This document shows positions 22,851 to 33,201 of a DNA stretch of 64,000 nt, piece by piece. The notes beneath the pieces are model-generated. The model did not search any database. It had not been told where the DNA came from and saw nothing but the letters and a program-made list of their open reading frames with translations. The first letter of the stretch is position 1. Each line of letters starts with the position of its first letter. The position numbers and the translations under genes are program-made. Source of the DNA: Pilatotrama ljubarskyi (taxonomy: Eukaryota > Basidiomycota > Agaricomycetes > Polyporales > Polyporaceae). The DNA lies in contig MU277680.1 of NCBI GenBank assembly GCA_022385805.1, forward strand, positions 70,693 to 134,692, read 5' to 3'.

Positions 22851-23324
22851 TCATATGCCACCCACCACTGAAGCGCAGACCTCGTCGAGAGCCTCCTCGA
22901 GCTCGGCGAGCTCGTGATCGCTGGCCGAGCACGAGGTGGCGAAGCATTCGGAGTTGACGCCGTCGATGCAAGTACTGGTCGGGTCGTTCATGCAGAGGCA
23001 GGCGTCACGACTCGTCGCGCGGGTCGCAGTAACCGAGGCCGCCGTGATGCATGAGTGAGTGTTCGTCGTGTGTTCAGCGAGTGCGCGTCGCAATGGAGCT
23101 GGACCCCGAGCGGGGACGGTCGTCGTAGAGGTGGCCATTGCGATAGCGATGCAAGCGGCGATGGAGAGGAGAGTGAGCTCTTGTGCATGTCTGCGCGTTC
23201 GGGACGAGTGTCGCTGCTGCGGGGGAGCACAACCCTGAGGAAGAGGACCTGATTCGCAGATCGTAGGACGACTGGATTGGGCTTGTGGCTGGACTGGACT
23301 TTCGACGGTTCTATACCACGACAA
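22851..23324 (-). CDS. Small secreted CFEM-like cysteine-rich protein, uncertain model
   Basis: One open frame of 157 codons. Its C-terminal half (DACLCMNDPTSTC, ECFATSCSASDHELAELEE, DEVCASV) follows the second half of a CFEM domain closely. A hydrophobic stretch LTLLSIAACIAIAMA would make a good signal peptide, but no ATG stands properly before it: the nearest ATG upstream (in ATGCACAAG) is in another frame, and the in-frame Met at 23324 leaves the signal internal. The first CFEM cysteines are also missing. VCASV is followed by a GTGGGT donor, at the same place where the confirmed CFEM gene at 17.4 kb has an intron, so a 3' exon may exist. Could be a decayed copy or need an unseen 5' exon. 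Confidence 0.35.
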   Translation of the reverse strand: MSWYRTVESPVQPQAQSSRPTICESGPLPQGCAPPQQRHSSRTRRHAQELTLLSIAACIAIAMATSTTTVPARGPAPLRRALAEHTTNTHSCITAASVTATRATSRDACLCMNDPTSTCIDGVNSECFATSCSASDHELAELEEALDEVCASVVGGI

Positions 23325-23479
23325 TCAACAACAGCCCCATTATGCATAATCATCCATGATATTAGTTACAGGTCAAGGCAATAACACCAGGTGAAAACGC
23401 ACAGCGCTAAGCGGTAGCGGGGACATAGTGCAGGCTTGTCAGAACACGATTCAACTCGTACACTGCGTTTGGTTGTGTC

Positions 23480-24758
23480 ATGAAGGCGATACTTACTCTC
23501 CGTATCCCTGTACACCTCGCGGAGAATGTCAGCCGCGCCTGACATGTGGGCAATCTTTGCGCAGGCGGCGTGAAGCTCGATGATGCGAGGATCGGGGGCG
23601 GGTATGGGGTATGAATTGGTCCTTGCGGAAGATGGATCTGAAAACGACTCGACTGCGGATACGCGAGTGCTTAAAGTTGTTGTGAAGCCACTCAGCGTGA
23701 CAGACGTCGTAGGTATCGGGTATGACCTGCCGCTGTGCATCCTGATCACCATCCATCATTAGCGGGACCAGTACTAGTCGCAAGAGGACGATGATGACTT
23801 TTGACTGAGCGCGTACCAGCGCTGGCGTCAGCCATAGACTGAGTGCATCGAACAATGAATGGGGCAGATAAGTTGCTGTGAACGCATTCTTGGGGCTGTG
23901 GAGGGTGTCTTGCCCGAGAGCATCGTGAGCGCTGAACCCTCCGAAGCGCTCAATCGTTGCTCCTGCCGTCCTAGCCCATTGGAACTGCCAATGACGGGCT
24001 GAGCGAAGAAGTGTCCAGCATAACATGCGCACGCACCTTGGCCTGCTGGAGAGGTGCAATTCCGGCGGTGTTCTCTGTAAGCGATTGGCTAATGATACGG
24101 GCAACATTGTTTGCATCTGAAATAGCGTTCTCGTCCTCGGAGGCAACTTGGCCGTTCTAGAAGTCGATTTTTCCCGTGAAGACGCAGCCGTATGGGGTGG
24201 CAACTTGAAGGTACAGGATAAGACAACTGAGCTCACCAGCGCTCGGAGGGTAGCTGGATCACTGGAGAATGGTTTGATAACATGAGGATGCTCCGCAGCG
24301 GCCTCCAAGGGCAGCCGAGGAGTTAATGCAGGGGTGACAGCAGGCGTAGGGCCCTTTGAATTGTAGACTGTAAGGTTTGAGAGTAAGCGAAGGGAGGCGA
24401 TTAGCTAGGTTGACGTACAGACGCGGATGAGCCCGAAGACATAGAGATGGGCAGGCCCGCCCAACTCGAAGTCCTCGTTGCATGCAGTGATATCGCATAC
24501 AAGGGCATCACGTCCGGTGTCGTTCGGAGCATCAATCAGGGCATGGCCAAGGACTCTGGCAGCAACAATGGGAACTATGTTGGCGAGCACTGTGCCGAAG
24601 GGAGGATCGTCCGGGAAGTCTGCTTCGAAGATGTGCCAGACTGGACGACGCTCGAGTTGCTGACAACGTTCATAAGCAGTGTAATCGACTCCACCTTGTG
24701 GGTATGGACTCGCCGGTAACGGGTATTTGCTGGCGAGCGACTGGCTAGCGCATGACAT
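23480..24758 (-). pseudogene. Degenerate HNH-nuclease-domain gene
   Basis: Segments in order match a common basidiomycete HNH-nuclease family: an N-terminal helical block (YTAYERCQQLE, VLGHALIDAPNDTGRDALV), then HPHVIKPFSSDPATLRAL, the nuclease core (YGCVFTGKIDF, DANNVARIISQSL, LHSPKNAFTATYLPHSLFDALSLW) and a C-terminal block (IIELHAACAKIAHMSGAA). The parts lie in different frames with no credible intron between LRAL and YGCVFTG, or between the DTYDVC segment and the C-terminal block. An in-frame TAG (24159..24157) follows KIDF. Where the family has His (V-A-H-I-I) this copy has Arg. Together these mark a non-functional gene. Other introns look normal, so decay is probably recent. Confidence 0.7.
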
Positions 24759-25564
24759 GACGGCGAGAGGATGAGGATGATGTGCCCCCCAACCGACTCA
24801 TTTGAGCTGTATGTACGACGAGCTCCAAGTCGACGTCGAGCCTTACAACATCGACGACGCAACCGACGCCTACGCCCAAGTTGGACCCGCCCTGTCGCTA
24901 CCCTGTCGCAGACCTCCTCTTCGATGCCCTCTGAGGCGCCCGCTCCCTGCGCCAGGTGCCCCTCGAAATGTACGCGCTTCTCCTCTATTGGCTTGCCTCC
25001 GCCCCATAACAAGTCATGACTACGACCAAGAACCCATTCTTGCACCTCAATTGAGGCGATGCCGAGGAGACACGGCCGCTGCTGCCTCCCGCATGACCGT
25101 CCGGAAGCCAGCCCTCAAGCTCATTTCAACGATGCCTCGGATACACGCCGGTATCTCATCGGAGCCTCTCGTCCATTCGGCAGTCCACTCACCGCACGCC
25201 CCCTTCGCTGATCAAGGTCAGATCCGTTCAGAAATTACCTACTCGCAGTACACGTCCGCAACCCTTCCTTGACGCAACATTATCGTGCAAAACGTCGCGG
25301 AAAGCTGAGATATCGAGTGATAGATACAAGCACGTAGCGGATCAGGTCATCTTGGTATCCAAGTCCGTCCGGAGTCGTAGTAGGGTAATCATCACGCAGA
25401 GCATAACAGCGAGCAAAAGCATCCTCACGCGGCATAGCTGAAAGTACGCCATCCCGGCTTCACCGTCCCGACCTGGAGTTAAGCGGTGCCAAGAGCTACT
25501 CACCCAGAAGAACCTCATCCTTCGACGGCATTCGCACCACGAGGGGAACCAGCATTCAAGACAG
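24759..25564. other. Intergenic, no gene supported
   Basis: Contains a 156-codon plus-strand ORF (24802..25272) without motifs. A short phrase in one frame (DAEETRPLLPP) is reminiscent of a transporter N-terminus but does not continue. Confidence 0.4.
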
Positions 25565-27111
25565 CTACGTCGTATGCGCCTCGGGCTGCTTCTTCGGCAT
25601 GCTCGGGCCATCGAAATCAGCAAACGGATCGTCAAACTTCGTCACGTCGCTCTCGTCGTCTCGCAGCTCGCGCTTGTCCTTCGCTCCATCCGCGCCCATG
25701 CCGACCCCATAACCCAAATCCGCGGGCGGCGGGCCAGGCGGCGGCGCGTAACGCGGCTGGTTAGCCGCGGGGGCGTCGTATGGCGCGTACGAGGGCGCGT
25801 ACGGGTCCGCGTCGTATGGGCGGTTGTAGTGGTCCGGGTACCCGGTCGCGGCGGGAGCGGGTGTGCGCGAGACGTTCGCGGCGGAGGTCGGGTCGAGGAC
25901 CTGCTGGTAGTACGCGAACGCGATCACGGTGAAGAATATCGAGAAGACTGTGGGGATGTGGACGGTCGTTTATCAGCCGGTGTAAGGAAATGTTAGGCAG
26001 CTAGGGCACATACGGATCTCGAAGATTAGGAAGATGATCTCGTTGAGCGAGTCGCGGTTCCAAGCGCTGTTGCAGACTAAACGGCCATTCAGTGAATTCC
26101 TGTCAAGACCCGAGGATGAGACAAGCACGCACAGTTCTGCGCCGCATCAGGCGTGAGTTTCTCCTTGAAGTGGTGGAACCAGATGCCGAATCGCTGCGCA
26201 GATCCAGGTCAATAGAGAGACTTCGAACAGCCGCGAAATCTCACGATATCGATGCCCTCGCCTTGTGCGATCTTCTTGCACTCGTCTATCAGGCCATTCT
26301 ATCCAGGGCAACGAGTCAGACCTGTTATGGCCACTCCCGCGTAACCCCGGCGGCACGTACCTTGTATACGAAGTGGATTACCACGCGTAGGAATCCAGCC
26401 GCTACTACAGCCAAAGAGCCGACGAGGGAGAGGATGGCGTATATCCGCACCAAGGGCAGTCGTTGCTAGACTCAGCACATGTGAGATCCCACAACGACCG
26501 AGGGAAGCAGGGAGTGGCTCAACGTACGGTAGCCGCGGCGATGACGCCGAACACTTCGATTGCACATGCAGCTGCGTATACTGTTCCTAGGACTATGTCG
26601 AAGGTCACGAACTTCGGCTGTCCATCTGTAACGTACATGGGATGAGACAGGGAACGTGCAGAAGACATCGGTTGAAGACGTACGTGACTGGTCTTCGCTG
26701 ATATCCTGGAAACTAGGTATCTGTCGATGGAATTTAGCGTCCGATTCCTGTGCACGTACTCGGCGAACGAGACTTACAGCCCTGCAACCCCGCGCGAGCG
26801 AGAGTCAGCGGAATGTCGAAGGCCGGTATGAGGCCGCACTCACCAGATCAGACTCCATATTGCCACCAAGCTCCCGACTGTTGTACGGTCAGTACCAACC
26901 GCGCGGGCGGGCCTGACATAGTTGTAGTACTTACTGACTATGACTACGGGCCGTAGGCTGCTACGGTATACACGGTTGACCATTCTGTATGCTGGGGGAC
27001 GCTCGTCCGCTGCGCGAGCAAGGGTTAAGTCGTATATACACGCCACGCCTTTCCCGCATGCCGCGAGCACGCACGAGGCTTACCTCGCAGTGGGGGTGGC
27101 CTGCTGCTCAT
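25565..27111 (-). CDS. Tetraspan membrane protein of unknown function, 11 exons
   Basis: Model: 27111..27084, 27009..26935, 26877..26844, 26781..26778, 26720..26684, 26625..26528, 26465..26361, 26298..26245, 26193..26133, 26076..26014, 25947..25565; 942 nt, 313 residues, all phases agree. Four hydrophobic helices: VVIVIGSLVAIWSLIWA; VTFDIVLGTVYAAACAIEVFG; YAILSLVGSLAVVAAGFLRVV; and EIIFLIFEILFSIFFTVIAFAYY. An extracellular or lumenal loop with cysteines (NGLIDECKK, QNFCNSAWNRDS) lies between helices 3 and 4. The cytosolic tail is Pro/Tyr-rich and disordered. I recognise the type from other basidiomycetes, where it is annotated only as a hypothetical membrane protein. The 4-nt exon is required: skipping it creates a stop codon at the junction. 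Confidence 0.82.
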
Positions 27112-27505
27112 CACGTATGTCGTCTATGCCGTAAGAGATTCGTAGGCTTAGGTGGGTGCTGTGTCACCGAAACAAGGGAGCAAAGCAAGAGGGCGCGACA
27201 GGGAAGACAGTGAGTAAAAGTACAGAAAGCGGGAGAGCTGCGACGTAGTAGAAGGGCGGCGGTGAATGGCGACAAGACAAAAAGACGTGTGGCAGGCAGT
27301 GAGACCGTCTCTGACCGGCGTCCCCGAGGTCACCGCAGCGCAACACAGCGCGGTGCTGCTGCGGGCGCTTCCATGCAAGTCAAATTCACAAGATACGGGT
27401 GTCAGTCCACAACTCACAGCAAGCTCGCTGTAGCACGGACATTTAGTGGACGGCCGAACGTGAGTCGTCCACAATCCTTGGAGGGGAAAAAGCAAAAGAG
27501 AAGCC
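27112..27505. other. Intergenic between tetraspan gene and tRNA-Ala
   Basis: No gene seen; 5' flank of the tetraspan gene and 3' flank of the tRNA, with T-runs (minus strand) suited to polymerase III termination. Confidence 0.55.
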
Positions 27506-27577
27506 TGGACATTCAGGGGATTGAACCCTGGACCTCACGCATGCGAAGCGTGCGCGCTACCACTGTGCCAAATGCCC
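27506..27577 (-). tRNA. tRNA-Ala (CGC)
   Basis: 72-nt cloverleaf without intron. Acceptor GGGCATT pairs with AATGTCC, discriminator A. A-box GGCACAGTGGTAGCGC and B-box GGTTCAATCCC are clear. Anticodon stem CACGC/GCGTG holds loop TTCGCAT, giving anticodon CGC (Ala, codon GCG). Confidence 0.93.
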
Positions 27578-28397
27578 TATGACATCACGCCGCCCGCATC
27601 GACAACACTCTCTACTGTGGTTCCCACAACTTTGTACGAATCGCCGTCGGACTCGTCCCATCCATTATGCGTCTCGCTTCGTTCTCGCCGGCTGGCAAGC
27701 CCCTGTCGCGGTGAGCTAGGAACCTGCAAAAATATGATGTACGATGTATTCGAGGGCTGTGGCCAGATGATGCCTGCTGGGCCAGGACATGGAGGCAGTA
27801 GCTGGAACATACTGTGCAGTATGACTGTCAGCTCATGCGCCCACCGCCCGCAGTGCAGACGTCGAGGGGCAGAGGAGTAATGTATGGTCCGGTACAGTAT
27901 GCCGGAAGATATGACACGAGTCGTGAATGACCTTGCGAGCCACAGCGATCTCCGAAAGGGGTATTCAGGGAAGAGATTCGGCACATGAGGACATGCACAC
28001 AGCAGGCTCCCTTGCGGTGCACGATAGATTGGACAACACGTAGGGCCTGAGCCTCACGCATCTGTGCAAACGATCCTGTAGAAGAGCCCGCCGGTACGAT
28101 TCGTAGATACTAGCTAGAGACGCGACGTTTGAGCTGAGATTGACTCGGGAGGGAGGCAGGTTGCAGACCGCAGCAAGCAACAGCCCTCAGCTGGTATGAC
28201 GGCGTGCCAGATGCTTCCATATTTAGCGCGGCATCAGTAAACCTTAACCCCATTTTGGGTGCAGCACCTGGCCATTCCAGCCAATGGGAGTACGATTACG
28301 TTAGGTCTCCGGGCTCCAATGCAGGGAAATAAGTCACCAGCCACCGCCAGTCCTCGCCCTCACACGTCTCTCTTTCTCTCCTCCATCACCCTCTGCC
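27578..28397. other. Intergenic upstream of the vacuolar iron transporter
   Basis: No gene seen. The last 60 bp before 28398 are pyrimidine-rich, as expected for a fungal leader. Confidence 0.5.
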
Positions 28398-29792
28398 ATG
28401 TCCGACCACTCTTCAGCCGCACCATCCGTCCCTCTGCCGTATCGCAGGCTCTCTGACTCGCTCACAAACAACAAGCCACCAGTTTGGTCCATAAACCAAT
28501 CCGTCGGCCCGGAACCCGCACCGCTGCCCGCGAAATGCGACCGGCATGAGCCAAACCGCTCGGGCGTATGCTGCAAGGAGCTCAAGGGCGACGATGAGCG
28601 CACGTTGATTGACCCAGACGTTGTTCGTGATGTGTAAGTCCCATCATCCTTTGTAGTCTCCGGAGATGCCATGAGTCAAGACCTTCGGAGTCCCTCGCAC
28701 GCGGCAATCCCGGTTCAGAGGTTGTCAGGATGGCAGTTTCACCGTCCTGCCTATTTCTGCGCTCTAGGGGACGGCGAAGTGAGCATCTCGTATGCGGAAT
28801 GTCTCTTGGTCGCTGCGGCAGCAAAAGTTCTGCTATCTGTCCACGGGTTCAGCCAGAAGTGGCACGCGTCCATCCCAAGTCGCCCAATGATATGACGCCC
28901 CTTTGTGAGTCTATTACAACTAAGAGATATGCTGCGCGTCGATCATATGGCCTACGGCGTCCCGGGCGTCTTATCCTTTCTGCTGCGATACTAACCAAGC
29001 AATACCTACAGCGTGATTGGTCTATCAGACGGCCTCACCGTCCCCTTCGCACTAACCGCCGGCCTCTCTTCCCTCGGCGAGTCCAAGCTTGTCATCCTTG
29101 GCGGTATCGCAGAACTCATCGCGGGCGCCATCTCAATGGGCATCGGCGGCTTCCTCGCGTCGCAGGCCGAACGGGACCACTACCGATACCTCCGCAAAGT
29201 CACCGCCGCGCGGGTCTTGCGCTCATGCGATGGCGAGATGGAGCGCGAAGTGCACGCCGTTCTCGGGCCTGTGGGCGTCGACGAGAAGGTGTCGCGGCAG
29301 GTCGCGTCCTGCCTACGCGAAGTCGAGTTCAGCTCTGGGCCGGACGAGCTCGGCGAGTCGAGCGGCGGGCACCGGACCGCGCCGGGCAGCACAGCGAGCG
29401 ACGCGACGCTCACCGCGGAGGAGGGCGGCGAGCTGCGGTGGTCGAGGGACGTCGGCCTGACTGCGTTCCTGCTCAAGTTCGGCGAGGGCCTGCAGGACGT
29501 ATCGACCGCGCGGATGTACACCTCCGCGTTCACGATCGGCATGGGCTACCTCGTCGGCGGCCTCATACCCCTCCTGCCCTACTTCTTTGAGCCCGTCGCC
29601 CACATCGCGCTCATCTACTCGTGCGTGGTGACCGGTATCGTGCTCCTCGTCTTTGGTGCGGTCAAGGCCCGGGTCACGGGCGCGGCTGGCGCTGGTGCCG
29701 GTGGATACATCTGGGGCGCGGTTAGCACCCTGTTGGTCGGTGGTGCCGCGGCAGCTGCGGCATACGGTATCGTCGCTGCGTTGGAGGGCTAG
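28398..29792 (+). CDS. CCC1: Vacuolar iron/manganese transporter, CCC1/VIT1 family
   Basis: Two exons: 28398..28633 and 29012..29792; 338 residues. After a hydrophilic N-terminus come the family blocks: VIGLSDGLTVPFALTAGLSSLG (created over the intron), then GGIAELIAGAISMGIGGFLASQAERDHY, with Asp, Glu and Met/Gly residues of the ion path. Next is a cytosolic metal-binding helical region, then three more helices (MYTSAFTIGMGYLVGGLIPLLPYFF, ALIYSCVVTGIVLLVFGAVKARVTG and the C-terminal Gly/Ala-rich helix). This gives the five-helix layout of VIT1/CCC1, a proton-driven importer of Fe2+/Mn2+ into the vacuole. The intron is 378 bp, long for this genome, but direct joining gives perfect family continuity. 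Confidence 0.93.
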
Positions 29793-30030
29793 TTGCGTAG
29801 GATTCGGACTGTCTTCAGATGTGTACGTTACGAGACTCTATGTGTACTGTTCCATGCTATCTCCCTCGTTGTCCTTTCTACGTACTTAGCTTACTTCACT
29901 GGTGCCGGGTTCCTTTTTTTTCTTTTCTATATAATACACTAGAAAAGAGGGGAAAAGGCATCGGAGTACCTTCGGCATTGATGCAGATGCAGGGCACCAT
30001 CATGATCTAGCTTTGCAACATGCGTTGCAG

Positions 30031-30102
30031 GGGCGTTTGGCACAGTGGTAGCGCGCACGCTTTGCATGCGTGAGGTCAAGGGTTCAAACCCCTTAACGTC
30101 CA
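30031..30102 (+). tRNA. tRNA-Ala (TGC)
   Basis: 72 nt, no intron. Acceptor GGGCGTT pairs with AACGTCC, discriminator A; A-box and B-box (GGTTCAAACCC) present. Anticodon stem CACGC/GCGTG with loop TTTGCAT gives anticodon TGC (Ala). Confidence 0.94.
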
Positions 30103-30103
30103 G

Positions 30104-30108
30104 CTTTT
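30104..30108 (+). terminator. RNA polymerase III terminator of tRNA-Ala(TGC)
   Basis: A run of five T begins two bases after the mature 3' end. Confidence 0.75.
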
Positions 30109-30393
30109 TCTCCCCACTGTATTGGCCTTACTACTGGCGAGCGGGGCAACCTCAAATTCGAAGGAGGTGTGTGGCTGCTCATGTTTTACTGGAGGTACCT
30201 GGGTCCTAAGTTCTGAGTAATTACTCCTGCAGGTCCAATGATCATTTCGCCACCGTGCATCCTGTATATTCTTTACCCGGAGTACGTAAAGGCGGTTGTA
30301 GCGTAGCAAAGCAGACAGATAGCACATTCTATGATACAAGCCTGGGTACAAGGTACCTGACACACCGAAGTACGCGGATAATATGGGGCACTA

Positions 30394-31608
30394 TCACTTC
30401 TGCTCGTCCCCAAAGTATTCCTCCACCAACGCTTTCTTCCTCAGCTCCAGCAGGAACTTCTCCATCTCCTCCCTCGTCGGCAACTTTGGCGGCAGGAGGA
30501 TCTCGGGCGTGAGCACGGGGATGTACGCCGCCGTCCGTTTCGCGTGCGCCAACATCGCTGCGTCTGTCGACATGTCTGCGCCTGGCGCCGTTGTTGACTG
30601 TTGTGCCCCTTCGGTACGCTGGCGTTTCGCGACTTCCGATGATGCGTCTCCAGACATGTCGACGTCCCCGTCCGCCTCCCCGTCCGTGTCTGGCGCTTTT
30701 CGTTTGGCTTCTGGGGGCCCTACTTGGCTTGCTTCCGTGAGAAGAACGGATAGAGGCTTCACGGGGCGGGGTATGGGTGGGATAGGGTCATCTGTTGGGA
30801 GACCGAGGACGGTTCGTATGTGATTGTACGCGTCTTCCCACTCTACAAACGCACATGCTCGTCAGCGCACAATACGGCCACAACTCCAGACAGGACGTAC
30901 CCTCTTCTTCCGCCTTCGTCTCATATTCCAACAATGACCCGTCCGCCTCGTCCAGGTCACCGAAGTACCCCGGTCCTTGGTTCGTGAATTTCTTGTAGTA
31001 GTTGTGAACCTTGTTCTCCTCGTCCTCCTCCGTCTTCTTGCTCATGAAGAGCTCCTTCACGCCGGGAAGCTCCTTCGCGCGCCCAAAGTACTTGTAGCCC
31101 TTCGTACCGGGCACCTCCTTCCCGTCGTCGTCGAGCATCGCAACATTGCGCCGGTAGTTCGCGCCGCCGAGCGCAACGATCTGGTTCTCCCAGTGCCGCT
31201 TCTCGCGCAGGAGCCGGTTGATCTCGTCATTCAGATCGCGCACCTCGTAGTCCGTCAGACCAGCTGCAGTTCAAAAAATACACGTTGAGTGTCGAACATG
31301 CTGAAGTCAGCGACAACGGGGACGGAGGGGGGGGAGGGGGGAGGTGACGCACCGTCCTGGATCTTGGACACCTTCCGACTAATCTCGCGCAGGATCTCTC
31401 CTCGCCACCGCTCGCACTCGCGCAGACTCTTGCACGCGCTCGCCATGCGCGGCCTGCGGTCGCTCCGCGTACCCAGCCCGAGCTCGGCGGCTTGCGCCTC
31501 GCGGAAGCGGTAGAGCATCGACTGTGCTTTCTCCTCATTACGAGCCTACAGACAAAGGGTGCTTAGCTACACAGTTGAGTTGCAGCACCTCAGTAATACT
31601 CTCACCAT
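30394..31608 (-). CDS. ISY1: Pre-mRNA-splicing factor ISY1
   Basis: Four exons: 31608..31606 (ATG only), 31545..31353, 31263..30901, 30842..30394; 335 residues. N-terminal block ARNEEKAQSMLYRFREAQAAELG, then CERWRGEILREISRKVSKIQD, LTDYEVRDLNDEINRLLREKRHWE and GYKYFGRAKELPGVKELF are the Isy1 signature. The C-terminal part has low-complexity Glu/Asp/Ala segments and a final helical LPTREEMEKFLLELRKKALV. Isy1 belongs to the Prp19/NineTeen-associated complex and stabilises first-step spliceosomes. As in RPL31 of this window, the first intron splits directly after the start codon (ATG|GTGAGA). Confidence 0.95.
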
Positions 31609-31776
31609 TTTGCTACAGTCGGCGTAAGAGAGCGGGTTTCTGGGACGGCGGACGCTGGCAGTGAGGGTGGTTGGCTGTGGGCGGAGGCAGCACCGGGAGC
31701 GCTTGCTCACTGAGGCGCGTGACTGTGGGACAACAAATGTGACACACACTGTCACGACGGGCGTACTGTACTGTAA

Positions 31777-31803
31777 GTACTATCATGGACCCAGTGTTCG
31801 AAC
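31777..31803 (+). repeat. Left terminal inverted repeat
   Basis: 27 bp, exact reverse complement of 32481-32507; begins GTACTATCATGG and contains TTCGAA. Confidence 0.93.
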
Positions 31804-32504
31804 GGGGCCCAGTGTTCGAACGTTTCCGCTGTAGCCCTTGCACACCACACCCGATAACCTCTCAAATTTACAGGTTGTTTGCTGGGCATCCCATAAACAT
31901 CCTTGAACAAGAAGGAAGTTTTTTGGGTAAGGGAAGTGGGCGATCTTGAGCGTAAAGGAGTGTCAACTCGGCTTCATCACACAGTGCTCCTCGGCGCTCT
32001 CTGTGCAGAATCGGGCGCTCGCTCTGAAGAAAACAGGAGCATGTCTACGATTGTCCCAGGAGTCCTGTACATATTTCTCCGCAATGGAATTCTCCAAGAT
32101 TCAATGAAGAGTTGAGTGGTGAATGCGTGGGCGATAGAACCGTGACAGGGCCGCCACAGTAGACCATGATCGCGTAACTCCGACAGCGAGGCCGGGATGC
32201 CGACGCCTAAGACGCCTCCGAGACTCGCGTGCTTTAGAACATGATTCCTGTCGGAGATGCAATCCGGCATCCGTCGGCAGTGTGACATAGCGTTACTCAC
32301 CTTCGGAGAAACGTTCGAACACTGGGACCCGCACAATGTCTGCCCTCTAGATGCCGTCTACCTCTATGGTCCTACACCAAATTCCAGGTTAACATTGGAA
32401 CATACAATTTGAGCGTATGTGCGAAGTTTGAAGCTGATCAGAGGCGACGATGGGAAGTTATTCAATGTCTTGTGGCCAGCGTTCGAACACTGGGTCCATG
32501 ATAG
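31780..32504. mobile_element. MITE-like element with TA-flanked terminal inverted repeats
   Basis: The ends are perfect inverted repeats (31777-31803 and 32481-32507, 27 bp including flanks). Each boundary can be read as TA next to CTATCATGG / CCATGATAG, a TA target-site duplication as in Tc1/mariner-type transposition. Inside, the 15-mer CCCAGTGTTCGAACG occurs four times: twice forward at the left (31790-31804, 31808-31822) and twice inverted at the right (32312-32326, 32480-32494). About 725 bp; no transposase ORF, so non-autonomous. Confidence 0.82.
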
Positions 32505-32507
32505 TAC
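32481..32507 (-). repeat. Right terminal inverted repeat
   Basis: Exact reverse complement of the left repeat; ends CCATGATAGTAC. Confidence 0.93.
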
Positions 32508-32980
32508 CGTTGACGAGCTGGGTCAGGTCAAGATTTCGGCGCTAATCGCGGTCCTCTTTTCCGGGGTCTCGGTGACCCTGCCTTCCTGTCACGCAGTGTG
32601 ACTGCGTTCGTGTAACAGCATTCTCGGTGAATATGTTTTCCTGCCGTACCTGAGCTCGTCCTGAGTCCACGTCCTGCTCATGGCGATCATGATCATCTTG
32701 GGGCGGCACTAGAGTAGTACTCGGTCCACTTGGCGCCGAAATGGTCTCTCCCTCTATCTTGGTATGCGATGACCCGTGTCCGTAGATTATTCAGAATCCC
32801 GTAACTCAAGTGTCATCCAGCGTCGAAGCAGCGAGCACACTCCAGCATCCGAGTCTGGCCGCCGGCGCGTCCACAGTCCCACATGTCGCAGAGGCGGGGA
32901 TACCTCAACCGTTGCGCACTCAGCCGGCCCAAGCGTACGCGAAGTGCGGGCACGGGGGCAAACGGTCTGAACTGACCTAA
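32508..32980. other. Intergenic, no gene seen
   Basis: Between the inverted-repeat element and the coding debris; no recognisable feature. Confidence 0.5.
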
Positions 32981-33187
32981 CTGGACCAGGAGAAGGTGCG
33001 CCTCGCGGAGAGACTTACAGATGAATTTGTGCTGAAGTGGCCGCGGCTGAAATAGCACATTGACGCGCTGAAGAAGGGGAACAACAACATCAAGCTCAAG
33101 GCCTACTTCCAGCAGGACCGTCTTGCGCAGCTCGCCCCTGACGAGGTCGACGCCGCTCTCAAGCACAACATCAACCTGAAGACTTAA
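32981..33187 (+). pseudogene. Unidentified C-terminal coding remnant with internal stop
   Basis: A 69-codon open stretch (KVRLAERLTDEFVLKWPRLK, then after one TAG, HIDALKKGNNNIKLKAYFQQ and DEVDAALKHNINLKT ending at TAA) has strong amphipathic helix character and good codon use. It has one internal stop and no start. It looks like the 3' end of some conserved protein gene, but I cannot name it. Confidence 0.45.
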
Positions 33188-33201
33188 GCACGGTAGCATT
33201 C

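Noticed and set aside
24802..25272. 156-codon plus-strand ORF beside the HNH pseudogene
   Set aside because: No motif, no splice pattern, and a mixed-frame hint of a transporter N-terminus that stops at once.
32813..33199. Minus-strand ORF over the debris field
   Set aside because: Complement of better coding-like plus-strand segments (unknown remnant and CTF4 fragment).
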